This document shows, piece after piece, positions 1-7,957 of a DNA stretch of 64,000 nucleotides. Both the position numbers and the translations under genes were made by a program. Source of the stretch: Flavobacterium endoglycinae (lineage in GTDB: Bacteria; Bacteroidota; Bacteroidia; Flavobacteriales; Flavobacteriaceae); assembly GCF_017352115.1 (NCBI RefSeq), contig NZ_CP071448.1, positions 3,756,001-3,820,000 of the forward strand, in the 5' to 3' direction. The notes beneath the pieces are model-generated. The model saw only the letters and a list, made by a program, of their open reading frames with translations. It was not told where the DNA came from and did no database searches. The number at the start of each line of letters is the position of its first letter. Position 1 is the stretch's first letter.

Positions 1-225
1 CTAGTTGCTTATATTTTAGTAAATGCAATTTTGATTTTTATAAATCTGTATACTTCACCCAAATATTTATGGTTTTTCTGGCCATTAATGTGGTGGGGAG
101 TTGGAGTAGTTCTTCATGGATTAAAAGTTTTTGAAGTATTTCCTGTTCTTGGAAAAGGCTGGGAAGAAAGAAAAATCAAAGAATTCATGGAAAAGGAAAA
201 AGAGAACAAAAACAAATGGAAATAA
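1..225 (+). CDS. 2TM domain protein, 5' end missing
   Basis: The reading frame is open from the first base, so the N-terminus lies outside the window. The 74 visible residues contain one complete hydrophobic segment (around FFWPLMWWGVGVVLHG) preceded by the end of another. The charged tail is EERKIKEFMEKEKENKNKWK. The pattern of two membrane segments with a charged MEKE...NKW tail is that of the small 2TM domain, found alone or fused to LytS-like kinases in Flavobacteria. The next gene repeats the same architecture and a LytTR regulator follows, so this is probably the end of a membrane sensing operon. Function of the domain is not established here. Confidence 0.75.
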   Translation, partial: LVAYILVNAILIFINLYTSPKYLWFFWPLMWWGVGVVLHGLKVFEVFPVLGKGWEERKIKEFMEKEKENKNKWK

Positions 226-247
226 TTTAGATAAAAAAAATAAAAAT

Positions 248-616
248 ATGGGACGTTTTAGAAGACGCATGTACGAAGAGTATGCACAAGGGTTCAGCTC
301 AGATGAAGGCTATAACAATGCCTACAAAAAAGTAAAACGATTAAAGGGATTTTATTCACATTTAAGAGTTTACATTATAGTAAACTTGATTATTATTGTT
401 GCCAACATAAATAAAGATATTTTTACAGAAGGAATTCACGCCAGCGCATTGTCAGATTGGAGAACGTATTCGACTGCATTTTTCTGGGGAATTGGTTTAG
501 CAGCTCACGCCTTATCGGTTTTTGGAAGAGACCTTTTCTTCAGCTCTGACTGGGAGCAGAAAAAGATCCAAAAATATATGGAGAAAGAAGCTGCAAATAC
601 AAATAAATGGGAGTAA
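248..616 (+). CDS. 2TM domain-containing small membrane protein
   Basis: This is a 122-residue protein. I start it at ATG 248 (MGRFRRRMYEEYAQ); a longer in-frame extension back to 131 overlaps the previous gene and is lysine-rich without known character. Residues about 35-60 (GFYSHLRVYIIVNLIIIVANIN) and 80-100 (AFFWGIGLAAHALSVF) are two membrane segments. The tail, WEQKKIQKYMEKEAANTNKWE, closely parallels the tail of the preceding protein, which suggests a tandem duplication. It lies 38 bp before a LytTR response regulator, so it likely works with a LytS-type kinase pathway as an accessory membrane protein. ATG 269 is an alternative start. Confidence 0.8.
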   Translation: MGRFRRRMYEEYAQGFSSDEGYNNAYKKVKRLKGFYSHLRVYIIVNLIIIVANINKDIFTEGIHASALSDWRTYSTAFFWGIGLAAHALSVFGRDLFFSSDWEQKKIQKYMEKEAANTNKWE

Positions 617-654
617 TTTTGATTTCGTATTTTTCAAATTTTACAATATAGTAA

Positions 655-1422
655 ATGATCACATTAATTATAGAAGACGAAAAACCAGCAGCGAGATTGC
701 TGCAAAGAAAGCTTGAAAAGTTAGAGGTAACCGTAGAAACGATGCTTCATTCGGTTGAAGAATCAGTAGAATGGTTTTCAAATAACCAGCATCCGGATTT
801 GATTTTTTTGGACATTCAGCTGTCAGATGGTTTATCGTTTGAGATTTTTGAAAAAATAGATATTAAAAGCGCTATTATCTTTACAACGGCATACGATGAG
901 TATGCCTTAAAAGCTTTTAAACTTAACAGTATAGATTACCTTCTTAAACCAATTGATGAAGATGATCTTGAAGCTGCAGTTTCAAAATTCAAATCCCGAC
1001 TTCCAAAAGCTCCAGCTGAAACATCAAACCTGCAGTTGGATTTTGAGCAGATTCGCCAGATGTTGTCAAATCCTTTCGAGAAAACGTATAAAAAGCGTTT
1101 TACAGTTAAAATTGGACAGCATTTAAAAGTCATCAATACAGAAGAAATCGAATGTTTTTTTAGTGAAAATAAAGGAACTTACATTCATACTTTCGAAAAC
1201 CGCGATTATTTAATTGATTCAACGCTGGAAATTTTAGAGCAGGAATTAGACAAGAAGGATTTCTTTCGCGTAAGCAGAAAATTTATTGTTCCGTTAAAAG
1301 CAATTAAAGAAATTCAGGTGTATACTAATTCTCGTTTAAAAGTGATTTTACCAAGTTATAAAGATGATGAGGTTATTGTAAGCCGAGAAAAAGTGCAGGA
1401 TTTTAAGAGTTGGTTGGGGTAG
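655..1422 (+). CDS. LytTR-family response regulator
   Basis: This 255-residue protein has an N-terminal receiver domain (about 1-120): acidic pair E7/D8, phospho-acceptor D53 in LIFLDIQLSDG, T in FTTAYDEY and K in LLKPIDEDD. A linker of about 30 residues precedes a C-terminal LytTR DNA-binding domain (about 150-255), with the typical KRFTVKIGQHLKVINTEEIECFFSENK opening. It probably regulates transcription in response to a LytS/2TM-type sensor kinase, consistent with the two 2TM genes just upstream on the same strand. The kinase itself, if present, lies left of the window. Target genes cannot be told from this sequence. Confidence 0.93.
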   Translation: MITLIIEDEKPAARLLQRKLEKLEVTVETMLHSVEESVEWFSNNQHPDLIFLDIQLSDGLSFEIFEKIDIKSAIIFTTAYDEYALKAFKLNSIDYLLKPIDEDDLEAAVSKFKSRLPKAPAETSNLQLDFEQIRQMLSNPFEKTYKKRFTVKIGQHLKVINTEEIECFFSENKGTYIHTFENRDYLIDSTLEILEQELDKKDFFRVSRKFIVPLKAIKEIQVYTNSRLKVILPSYKDDEVIVSREKVQDFKSWLG

Positions 1423-1475
1423 TTTTTTTGTGAGATGTGAGAAGAAAGAAGAAAGAAAATGTTGTTTCCGTGGAA

Positions 1476-1526
1476 AGAGCCATAGGCTCGATACATATTG
1501 TAGGGCCGGATTTCAATCCGGGTTCG
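1476..1526. repeat. Two-hairpin structured repeat, copy 1
   Basis: Two short hairpins are joined by a conserved linker. The first is GAGCC-ATA-GGCTC, the linker is CGATACATATTGTAGG, and the second is CCGGATT-TC-AATCCGG. A second copy at 6222-6277 keeps the linker and loop bases but changes both stems in a compensated way. It lies between the convergent LytTR regulator and heme A synthase genes. Nature unknown; a REP/MITE-like element or structured RNA is possible. Confidence 0.7.
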
Positions 1527-1548
1527 TTTTATATAAAAGCATAGCAAT

Positions 1549-1576
1549 AAAAAAAGAGCCATTTGGCTCTTTTTTT
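1549..1576. terminator. Bidirectional intrinsic terminator
   Basis: AAAAAGAGCC-ATTT-GGCTCTTTTT forms a ten-pair stem with T-runs on both strands. It lies between the convergent LytTR regulator and ctaA genes, and so can end transcription from both sides. Confidence 0.85.
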
Positions 1577-1595
1577 ATGTTTTAATATTTGATTT

Positions 1596-2621
1596 TTATT
1601 TGCTCAAACGGTGTAAAGTATACGTCATCGCACTTAAAAGGAAAAATGCCATAATTTGGTGGATTAACCCTAAAGCCAATGGAACGCTGTACAATAAAGT
1701 GAAAACGCCTAGCGCAAACTGAATGAAAACAAAAGCTACAAGAGTTTTAATTCCGTTTGATTGTGTATTGGTAAGTGTGTATTTTTTGCTTTTGAAGAAA
1801 AGAAAAAGAATCATCGCAACCACTACATAAGCAAAAGTTCTGTGTACAAATTGAACACCGCTTTTTCCTTCAATTAAATTTTTAATTAAAGAAGACTGCT
1901 CAATAAAAACCGATTCGTGAATAAATTCTCCATCGCTCATCAAAGGCCAGTGATTGTGAATTAATCCAGCATTTAAACCTGCGACAAATCCACCGTAAAT
2001 AATCTGAATTAATAAAGCTGCCAAAGCATATCTTGCTATTGTGCGAAGTGGTAAAATTTTATTGATATTTCTTTCAGGGTAAATTAAATCCAAAGCCACC
2101 CAAAGTGTGTAAGCGAAAGTGATAAACGCAAAAGTTAAATGTAATGAAAGTCTAAAGTGGCTTACATCTGGATTGTCAATTAATCCGCTTTTTACCATAA
2201 ACCATCCTAAGAAACCTTGGAAAGCTCCCATTGCTAGAAGCACAATGCATTTTTTAATGGTTGGAGTATCTAATTTTTTTCTAACTAAAAAGTAAACGAA
2301 AGGCACAAAGAAAACCAAACCGATAATACGCCCGATAAAACGGTGAAACCATTCCCAGAAATAAATGAATTTATAATCTGATAATTGAAAATCGTTGTGA
2401 ATATTGATTTTCTGATATTCAGGGAATTTTTTGTATTCGTCAAAAGCGGCCTGCCATTTGGCTTCTGTTAAAGGAGGGAAGGTGTCGGTTACCAAATGCC
2501 AGTCGGTCATTGATAAACCTGAATTGGTTAAACGAGTAATTCCACCCACGACAACCATTAAAAATAATAAAACACAACCCGATAGTAACCAAATGATTAC
2601 TGATTTATTTTCTTTTTTCAT
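1596..2621 (-). CDS. ctaA: Heme A synthase, COX15/CtaA family
   Basis: This 341-residue polytopic membrane protein has about eight hydrophobic segments. The conserved histidines of the COX15/CtaA family are visible: H93 in the WEWFHRFIGR motif, H161 (LSLHLTFAF), H260 (QFVHRTFAY) and H321 (LIHQIMAFF). The family oxidises the C8 methyl of heme O to a formyl group, giving heme A for aa3-type cytochrome oxidases in the inner membrane. The N-terminal GGITRLTNSGLSMTDW segment is also family-typical. Its start codon overlaps the stop of the small membrane protein upstream by four bases, implying one transcript with that gene and the CCA enzyme. Bacteroidota versions resemble the longer mitochondrial COX15 type. 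Confidence 0.95.
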   Translation of the reverse strand: MKKENKSVIIWLLSGCVLLFLMVVVGGITRLTNSGLSMTDWHLVTDTFPPLTEAKWQAAFDEYKKFPEYQKINIHNDFQLSDYKFIYFWEWFHRFIGRIIGLVFFVPFVYFLVRKKLDTPTIKKCIVLLAMGAFQGFLGWFMVKSGLIDNPDVSHFRLSLHLTFAFITFAYTLWVALDLIYPERNINKILPLRTIARYALAALLIQIIYGGFVAGLNAGLIHNHWPLMSDGEFIHESVFIEQSSLIKNLIEGKSGVQFVHRTFAYVVVAMILFLFFKSKKYTLTNTQSNGIKTLVAFVFIQFALGVFTLLYSVPLALGLIHQIMAFFLLSAMTYTLHRLSK

Positions 2622-2989
2622 TCTTTTCCGATTAATTCGATTTCGTTGATTTTGTTTTTGGTTTTTCTTTCTCTTCTCTTTATATAAAGCTTTAATGATG
2701 TAAAGTTTACTATGATATTGGTAGATAAGATAACTATCATAAAGATTATTCTGTATAGATAGCTTTCTATATCAACTTTTATTTTAAAATAATCAATTAA
2801 GACTATATTTTGAAATAGTGCAGCTATAATCATTATAACGGATACGGAAACAATACTGATTAAAAAAAAGAAGATTATATGTTTGTAGTGATTATTATCG
2901 GTTCTATTAATTTTTCTAATAAAAACAATATTAGTTACTAAAACTATTACTATTAGAATTATTAAAAAAATAGCACCTAAAATGTCCAT
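2618..2989 (-). CDS. Small hypothetical membrane protein
   Basis: This 123-residue protein has three clear hydrophobic stretches: residues 5-25, about 38-65 and about 82-105. The C-terminal tail is very basic and polar (KRRERKTKNKINEIELIGKE). I recognise no family. It overlaps the CCA-adding enzyme gene upstream by one base and the heme A synthase start downstream by four, so translation is probably coupled to both. Base composition is more AT-rich than its neighbours, which may mean weak constraint or a recent arrival. The tight overlaps argue it is really expressed. A role in heme A or oxidase assembly is only a guess from position. Confidence 0.7.
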   Translation of the reverse strand: MDILGAIFLIILIVIVLVTNIVFIRKINRTDNNHYKHIIFFFLISIVSVSVIMIIAALFQNIVLIDYFKIKVDIESYLYRIIFMIVILSTNIIVNFTSLKLYIKRRERKTKNKINEIELIGKE

Positions 2990-4419
2990 TAATTTTTAGG
3001 TTTTAAGTTTAATTTCTCAGCTCTTTTAATCACAAAATCATAAGCCGCTTGATATTCATTCGGAATATCGCCTTCTAAAATGGCTTCTTTTACCGCTTCT
3101 TTCAAAATACCAATTTCGCGTGAAGGTTTTAAATCAAACATTTGCATAATTTCTTCTCCTGTAATTGGCGGCTGGAAATTACGAACGTGATCGCGTTCTT
3201 CAACTTCAACAATTTTTCTGCGGACAACTTCAAAGTTTTTATGGTATTTTTTGAATTTCGCTGGATTTTTGGTTGTGATATCCGCCTCACATAAAGTCAT
3301 TAAATCTTCTACATCTTCACCCGCATCAAAAACCAAACGACGAACGGCACTGTCTGTCACAATATCTTGTGCTAACACAATCGGACGAGAACTCATGATA
3401 ACCATTTTCTGAACGAATTTCATTTTATGGTTCAAAGGCATGTGCAAACGTTCAAATATTTTCTTAGCCATTTTTCCCCCAAGAAATTCATGTCCGTGAA
3501 AAGTCCATCCTTGTTTTTTGTTGAAACGTTTTGTTGGCGCTTTTCCAATATCATGCAATAAAGCCGACCAGCGCAACCAAACATCATCTGTATTTGGACA
3601 AATATTATCTACAACTTCCAGCGTATGATAAAAATTGTTTTTATGGGTATGACCTTCGATTTCTTCCACCTGATTCAAGGCGGTTAATTCAGGTAAAATT
3701 AAATCTAAAAGACCCGTTTTGTATAAAAGTAAAAATCCAGTTGAAGGTTTATCGGTTAGAAGTATTTTGTTTAATTCATCAACAATTCTTTCACCAGAAA
3801 TAATTTTGATACGATCCGCATTTTTTGTGATGGCATTTAGTGAATCTTCTTCAATTTCAAAATTCAGCTGAGTCGCAAAACGAATAGCGCGAAGCATTCT
3901 CAATGGATCATCAGAATATGTAATATCTGGATCTAAAGGCGTTTTGATTGTTTTATTCTCTAAATCTGTTAATCCGTTAAAAGGATCTAAAAGATCTCCG
4001 AAATTATTTTCGTTTAAGGATAAAGCCAATGCATTAATGGTAAAATCACGACGGTTTTGATCGTCTTGAAGTGTTCCGTTTTCAACAATCGGGTTACGGC
4101 TGTCACGATTGTACGATTCTTTTCGCGCGCCTACAAATTCAATATCGGTATCTTCAAAGCGAAGCATCGCTGTTCCGTAAGTTTTAAATACTTGAACTTT
4201 TGGTTTGTTTGGAAGCAAATTAGAAACTTTAAGTGCTAATTCAATTCCGCTCCCAACTGCCACAACGTCGATGTCTTTTTTCGAACCTCGGTTTAAAAGT
4301 AAATCACGAACAAATCCGCCGATCACATACGAGTCAACGTTTAATTCTTGAGAAGCTTTCGAAATGATATCGAAGATTTTGTTTTGTAAAGCAGATTTAT
4401 AGTTTGTTTGTATAGCCAC
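2989..4419 (-). CDS. cca: CCA tRNA nucleotidyltransferase with HD domain
   Basis: This 476-residue enzyme of the class II nucleotidyltransferase fold adds or repairs the 3' CCA of tRNAs. The polymerase head shows GGFVRDLLLNR (34-44) with metal-binding D49/D51 in KKDIDVV. Next come the DDQNRRDFTINAL motif and the head-and-neck motif DPLRMLRAIRFATQL. A C-terminal HD phosphohydrolase domain follows (SALLHDIGKAPTKRF). The only start I can support is GTG at 4419, because no in-frame ATG lies between the upstream stop and residue 71. That GTG is part of a CCACGAATTCAC repeat bordering the GxxExxY gene, so an insertion may have replaced the original start region. It heads a compact three-gene run with the membrane protein and ctaA. 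Confidence 0.93.
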   Translation of the reverse strand: MAIQTNYKSALQNKIFDIISKASQELNVDSYVIGGFVRDLLLNRGSKKDIDVVAVGSGIELALKVSNLLPNKPKVQVFKTYGTAMLRFEDTDIEFVGARKESYNRDSRNPIVENGTLQDDQNRRDFTINALALSLNENNFGDLLDPFNGLTDLENKTIKTPLDPDITYSDDPLRMLRAIRFATQLNFEIEEDSLNAITKNADRIKIISGERIVDELNKILLTDKPSTGFLLLYKTGLLDLILPELTALNQVEEIEGHTHKNNFYHTLEVVDNICPNTDDVWLRWSALLHDIGKAPTKRFNKKQGWTFHGHEFLGGKMAKKIFERLHMPLNHKMKFVQKMVIMSSRPIVLAQDIVTDSAVRRLVFDAGEDVEDLMTLCEADITTKNPAKFKKYHKNFEVVRRKIVEVEERDHVRNFQPPITGEEIMQMFDLKPSREIGILKEAVKEAILEGDIPNEYQAAYDFVIKRAEKLNLKPKN

Positions 4420-4437
4420 GAATTCACTAATTTTTAT
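4415..4437. repeat. CCACGAATTCAC repeat at the cca start
   Basis: GCCACGAATTCACTAATTTT is one copy of the family that flanks the GxxExxY gene. Read on the minus strand it begins at the GxxExxY stop codon and supplies the GTG used here as the cca start. Other copies are at 4822-4881, 5073-5321, 15144-15192, 34504-34850 and 35139-35158. Confidence 0.85.
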
Positions 4438-4808
4438 AAAATAATACGTTTATGTTCAAGTGAGGAAGAATTAAAGTTTGCTAAAATCGCTAACTTATTT
4501 TTAGAAACTTTTAGATAATTAAGACATTGTGAAATGTACTTTGGATGTAAAAAATCACTTGATTTTATTTCAAGTATAATTTGATCAAACAAAACAAAAT
4601 CAGCATAAAACTTGTGATTTAATATAATGTCTTTATAATTTACCAAATATTCTTTTTCTCTTTCAAATGGAATATTGGCTTTTTTGAACTCATATTCTAA
4701 AGCATCTTTATATACGATTTCAGAAAACCCTCCACCTAAATTTCTATGAACATCAAATAAAATTCCCATTATCTGATAGCTTTCTTGCTGATACAATATT
4801 TTTGTCAT
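4434..4808 (-). CDS. GxxExxY protein
   Basis: This 124-residue protein belongs to the GxxExxY family (TIGR04256; PD-(D/E)XK-like fold). The name motif is present as GGGFSEIVY near residues 25-33, after the conserved GILFDVHRNLG opening. A later YADFVLFDQIILEIKSS segment has the D...EIK arrangement typical of PD-(D/E)XK nucleases. Biological role is unknown; members recur in multiple copies in some genomes. Here the gene is bounded on both sides by same-orientation copies of the CCACGAATTCAC repeat. The downstream copy starts at the stop codon, so gene and repeats look like one insertion unit. It ends only 15 bp from the cca start. Confidence 0.88.
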   Translation of the reverse strand: MTKILYQQESYQIMGILFDVHRNLGGGFSEIVYKDALEYEFKKANIPFEREKEYLVNYKDIILNHKFYADFVLFDQIILEIKSSDFLHPKYISQCLNYLKVSKNKLAILANFNSSSLEHKRIIL

Positions 4809-4821
4809 GATCTAAATTTTT

Positions 4822-4881
4822 CCGCCACGAATTCACGAATTTTTCTAATTAATTTAAAAAGTTAATTCGTGAATTTGTGGC
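4822..4881. repeat. Inverted CCACGAATTCAC repeat pair
   Basis: CCGCCACGAATTCACGAATT at 4822-4841 is mirrored by AATTCGTGAATTTGTGGC at 4864-4881, forming a long hairpin with a 22-base loop. It lies 13 bp upstream of the GxxExxY start codon. The stretch 4809-5411 has no gene and is otherwise occupied by further copies of this family and AT-rich sequence. Confidence 0.9.
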
Positions 4882-5072
4882 TATTATTTAGAATACAACT
4901 TTCAATTTTTGTATTGAAAATGTTTTTGGAATTTTATGGTTGCAAATTTACAACATAGAAAATGCCTTTTATAATCTATTGTTCACTTTTTTGAATAAAT
5001 TCACAATTTTTCATTTGAATTTTATGAAAATAAAAAACAGTGGTGGGTACTATACGAATTAATCTAAATTTT

Positions 5073-5321
5073 CCGCCACGAATTCACGAATTATTTTAAT
5101 TAATTAAAAAAAAATGTGATATTGAATTACCCGAATTCATTCGAAACTAAACTCAGAGATTTAAAAAAATAAATTCTTGAATTTTTTCATGATCTAGATT
5201 TTCCGCCACGAATTCACAAATTAATTTTAATCATTTCGAATAAATTAGTGCAATGAATTACGGAATTCATTTGAAACTAAACTCATAGATTGTAAAAAAT
5301 AAATTAGTGAATTCGTGGCGG
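5073..5321. repeat. Tandem degenerate CCACGAATTCAC units
   Basis: Two units of about 130 bp begin with CCGCCACGAATTCAC at 5073 and 5203. Both contain a TGAATTAC...GAATTCATT(C/T)GAAACTAAACTCA core, and the block closes with the inverted copy AATTAGTGAATTCGTGGCGG at 5302-5321. The second unit is preceded by TTCATGATCTAGATTTT, nearly the same as the sequence around the GxxExxY start codon (GTCATGATCTAAATTTT, 4804-4820). It may therefore mark the remains of a second GxxExxY unit. Confidence 0.8.
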
Positions 5322-5411
5322 AAAAAAATATACACATATAAAACAAATCAATTGCGATAATCCATTTTTAGGAATTCAATTTGTATTTTTGAATCATACA
5401 AAAACTTACAA

Positions 5412-6170
5412 ATGAAAATTGTTATATCTCCAGCGAAATCATTGAATTTCGAAAAAGAATTACCAACATCTCAATATACAGAACCATCTTTTTTAAAAGA
5501 AGCGCGAGTGGTTCATAAAGTGGTTAAACAAAAAAAGCCAGCTGAATTATCAGAATTAATGTCAATCTCAGACAAACTAGCCGATTTAAACTGGAAAAGA
5601 AATCAGGATTGGAAAACGCCTTTTACTCCTGAAAATGCCCGTCCGGCGGTTTATACTTTTGATGGGGATGTTTATACAGGATTAGATGCTTATACTATTC
5701 CGTTAGAAAAATTAGATGTTCTACAAGATAAACTTAGAATCTTATCTGGTCTTTACGGACTTTTAAAACCACTTGATTTAATGCAGGCGTACCGTTTAGA
5801 AATGGGAACTAAAATGCCAGTTGGAGAATCTAAAAATCTTCACGATTTCTGGAAACCAACTGTTACGAAAGCTTTAAATAAAGAATTAAAAAAAGGGGAT
5901 TTGTTTGTGAACTTGGCAAGTAACGAATATTTTTCTGCGGTTGATGTTAAAGCTTTAAAAGTGCCTGTAATTACTCCAGATTTCAAAGATTACAAAGATG
6001 GAAAACTAAAAATGATCAGCTTCTTTGCGAAAAAGGCGAGAGGAATGATGGTTCGTTATATTATCGATACAAATGCTGAAACTATTGATGATTTAAAAGG
6101 TTTCAATTATGAAGGATATCAATTTGATGCGAATCTTTCAAAAGGAAATCATTTAGTTTTTACAAGATAG
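5412..6170 (+). CDS. yaaA: YaaA family peroxide-stress protein (DUF328)
   Basis: This 252-residue cytoplasmic protein matches the YaaA/UPF0246 family over its full length. It opens with MKIVISPAKSLNF, then has PAVYTFDGDVYTGLDA, LSGLYGLLKPLDLMQAYRLEMGTK and the C-terminal FFAKKARGMMVRYI block. In E. coli YaaA lowers intracellular free iron and Fenton damage during peroxide stress and has a DNA-binding fold; I infer a similar protective role here. The gene stands alone, with the repeat-filled spacer on its left and a terminator on its right. A TATTTTTG box at 5384-5391, 21 bp before the ATG, fits the Bacteroidota -7 element, but no clear -33 element is visible. Confidence 0.93.
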   Translation: MKIVISPAKSLNFEKELPTSQYTEPSFLKEARVVHKVVKQKKPAELSELMSISDKLADLNWKRNQDWKTPFTPENARPAVYTFDGDVYTGLDAYTIPLEKLDVLQDKLRILSGLYGLLKPLDLMQAYRLEMGTKMPVGESKNLHDFWKPTVTKALNKELKKGDLFVNLASNEYFSAVDVKALKVPVITPDFKDYKDGKLKMISFFAKKARGMMVRYIIDTNAETIDDLKGFNYEGYQFDANLSKGNHLVFTR

Positions 6171-6221
6171 TTTTTTTAAGATGCTGAGGTTCTAAGTTAC
6201 TGAGGTTCTAAGTTTTTTTAA

Positions 6222-6277
6222 AGAGTCGGAGACTCGAAATATATTGTAGGCAGGGATTTCTAATCCCTGTGATATAT
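6222..6277. repeat. Two-hairpin structured repeat, copy 2
   Basis: This copy has hairpin GAGTC-GGA-GACTC, then linker CGAAATATATTGTAGG, then hairpin AGGGATT-TCT-AATCCCT. Relative to the copy at 1476-1526, one pair of stem 1 and two pairs of stem 2 changed on both sides, keeping pairing. The adjacent 6176-6220 holds TTCTAAGTT(A/G)CTGAGG-type repeats also seen around trpG. Confidence 0.7.
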
Positions 6278-6307
6278 CCAGATAAAATAAAAACGATCAT
6301 AAAAAAC

Positions 6308-6337
6308 AACGCCGAATTCAATCAAGAATTCGGCGTT
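6308..6337. terminator. Hairpin terminator between yaaA and efflux operon
   Basis: AACGCCGAATTC-AATCAA-GAATTCGGCGTT is a perfect 12-pair stem located between convergent genes. T-runs are short (A6 before, TTTA after), so it is probably a bidirectional terminator of moderate strength. Confidence 0.75.
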
Positions 6338-6365
6338 TATGCGTATTATAAAATTATTATTATCA

Positions 6366-7952
6366 TTAATGCATTGCGTCGGCTGCACTAATTTTGTTCT
6401 TCCCTTTTTTGATAAAGAGAATAATCGGTATGCAACATAAAAACATGATTCCTAGATACATGAAAATATCCATATAAGCCATTACGGTACTTTGCTTCAT
6501 TACAGAAAGTTCTATAAGCTGATATGCTTTTTTCAAAGCAACATCGGCACTATAACCTTTTGCCATGAAGGCACGCTGCATGCCTGCAATACGTTGCTGT
6601 ACGTCGAATTTGGCAGGATCTAAATTATTAATTAAATCAACTCGGTGCGACTGGCTGAAACGTGTGATGAAAGTGGTAATAATGGCAATACCAAATGACC
6701 CGCCTAGTTGACGCATCATTCCGCTAAAAGCCGCACCTTCACCAATTTGCTTTCCTTTTAAGGTTGAAAGAGTAAGGGTTGTAATAGGTACGAAAAGCAA
6801 TCCTAAACCAATACCTCTTAAAATTAAAGGCCAATACATATGTTCTACGCCAGTATCTGGAGTCATTCTAGTGTACATCATAAAAGTAAAGAAGAAGAAA
6901 ATTAAAAATCCTACTCCTACCATATATGCTTGTGGCACACCTTTCTGAATCATATTACCTACAAACGGCATCATAAACGCAGTTGTAATGGATCCTGGAA
7001 TTAATAATAGACCAGCATCAGTTGCAGTCCATCCTAAAATAGACTGTGTGTAAATTGGGATAATTAATGTTGATCCGTATAAACCAAAACCAAGAATGAA
7101 AGACATTAAAGTTCCGATTCTTAAATTTCCGTCTTTTAGAACACTTAGATTTACGATTGGGTGTTTATAAGTAAGCTCTCTCCAGATAAACAACAACAAT
7201 CCAAAAACAGTAACAACACTTAGGGTTACGATTAAAGAATCGTTAAACCAATCGTCCTGTTGCCCGTGTTCCAAAACGAATTGTAAAGAACCAATAAAGG
7301 TGCTCAACAAAATAATTCCCCACCAGTCAACCTGATTTGCTTTTAGTTTCTCACCGTATTTTGGACTTCTAACGAAAGTTAAAGCCAAAACTGTAGCGAT
7401 AATTCCAAGTGGAATATTAATATAGAAAATATAAGGCCAAGAATAATTGTCTACTAAATATCCTCCCAAAGGCGGACCTAAAGTTGGACCTACAATTACA
7501 CCCATTCCATAAATTGCCTGTGCCATACCACGTTTTGCAACGGGATAACTTTCTGTAATAATGGTTTGGGCTGTTACTAATAACGCTCCACCACCCATAC
7601 CTTGTACGAATCGGAAAGCTACCAGCTCCCATATATTTGAGGCATTACCACACAAGAAGGAACAAACGGTGAATATTATGATCGAAGCCACAAAATAATT
7701 ACGTCGTCCAAATTGCTGTGACAGCCAGCTTGTCATCGGAATTACAATAACATTCGCAATGGCGTATGCTGTAATTACCCATGCCACATCGGTCAAGGTT
7801 GCCCCAAGACTTCCGCGCATGTCTGTAAGCGCTACGTTTACAATCGTGGTATCAACAATTTCCAGCAGTGCACAAAGTACTGCCGTAATCGTAATGACAA
7901 CACGTCTGAAACCGTATTCTACTAAATCGTCGTCTTGTACTGCTGTTGCCAT
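6366..7952 (-). CDS. DHA2-family MFS multidrug efflux transporter, EmrB/QacA-like
   Basis: This 528-residue inner-membrane protein has about 14 membrane segments, the count expected for the DHA2 (EmrB/QacA) subfamily. Visible motifs are LEIVDTTIVNVAL near residues 26-38, the DVAWVITAYAIANVI segment, RFVQGMGGGALLV, and the subfamily C motif region GMGVIVGPTLGPPLGGYL. It would export hydrophobic drugs by proton antiport. It is the last gene of a four-gene operon (tetR, outer-membrane channel, adaptor, pump), with only 5 bp to the adaptor gene. With those partners it forms a trans-envelope pump. Substrates are not predictable from sequence. Confidence 0.95.
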   Translation of the reverse strand: MATAVQDDDLVEYGFRRVVITITAVLCALLEIVDTTIVNVALTDMRGSLGATLTDVAWVITAYAIANVIVIPMTSWLSQQFGRRNYFVASIIIFTVCSFLCGNASNIWELVAFRFVQGMGGGALLVTAQTIITESYPVAKRGMAQAIYGMGVIVGPTLGPPLGGYLVDNYSWPYIFYINIPLGIIATVLALTFVRSPKYGEKLKANQVDWWGIILLSTFIGSLQFVLEHGQQDDWFNDSLIVTLSVVTVFGLLLFIWRELTYKHPIVNLSVLKDGNLRIGTLMSFILGFGLYGSTLIIPIYTQSILGWTATDAGLLLIPGSITTAFMMPFVGNMIQKGVPQAYMVGVGFLIFFFFTFMMYTRMTPDTGVEHMYWPLILRGIGLGLLFVPITTLTLSTLKGKQIGEGAAFSGMMRQLGGSFGIAIITTFITRFSQSHRVDLINNLDPAKFDVQQRIAGMQRAFMAKGYSADVALKKAYQLIELSVMKQSTVMAYMDIFMYLGIMFLCCIPIILFIKKGKNKISAADAMH

Positions 7953-7957
7953 TTATT

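Noticed and set aside
131..247. 39-codon upstream extension of the second 2TM protein
   Set aside because: It overlaps the first 2TM gene in another frame and is a lysine-rich shadow sequence.
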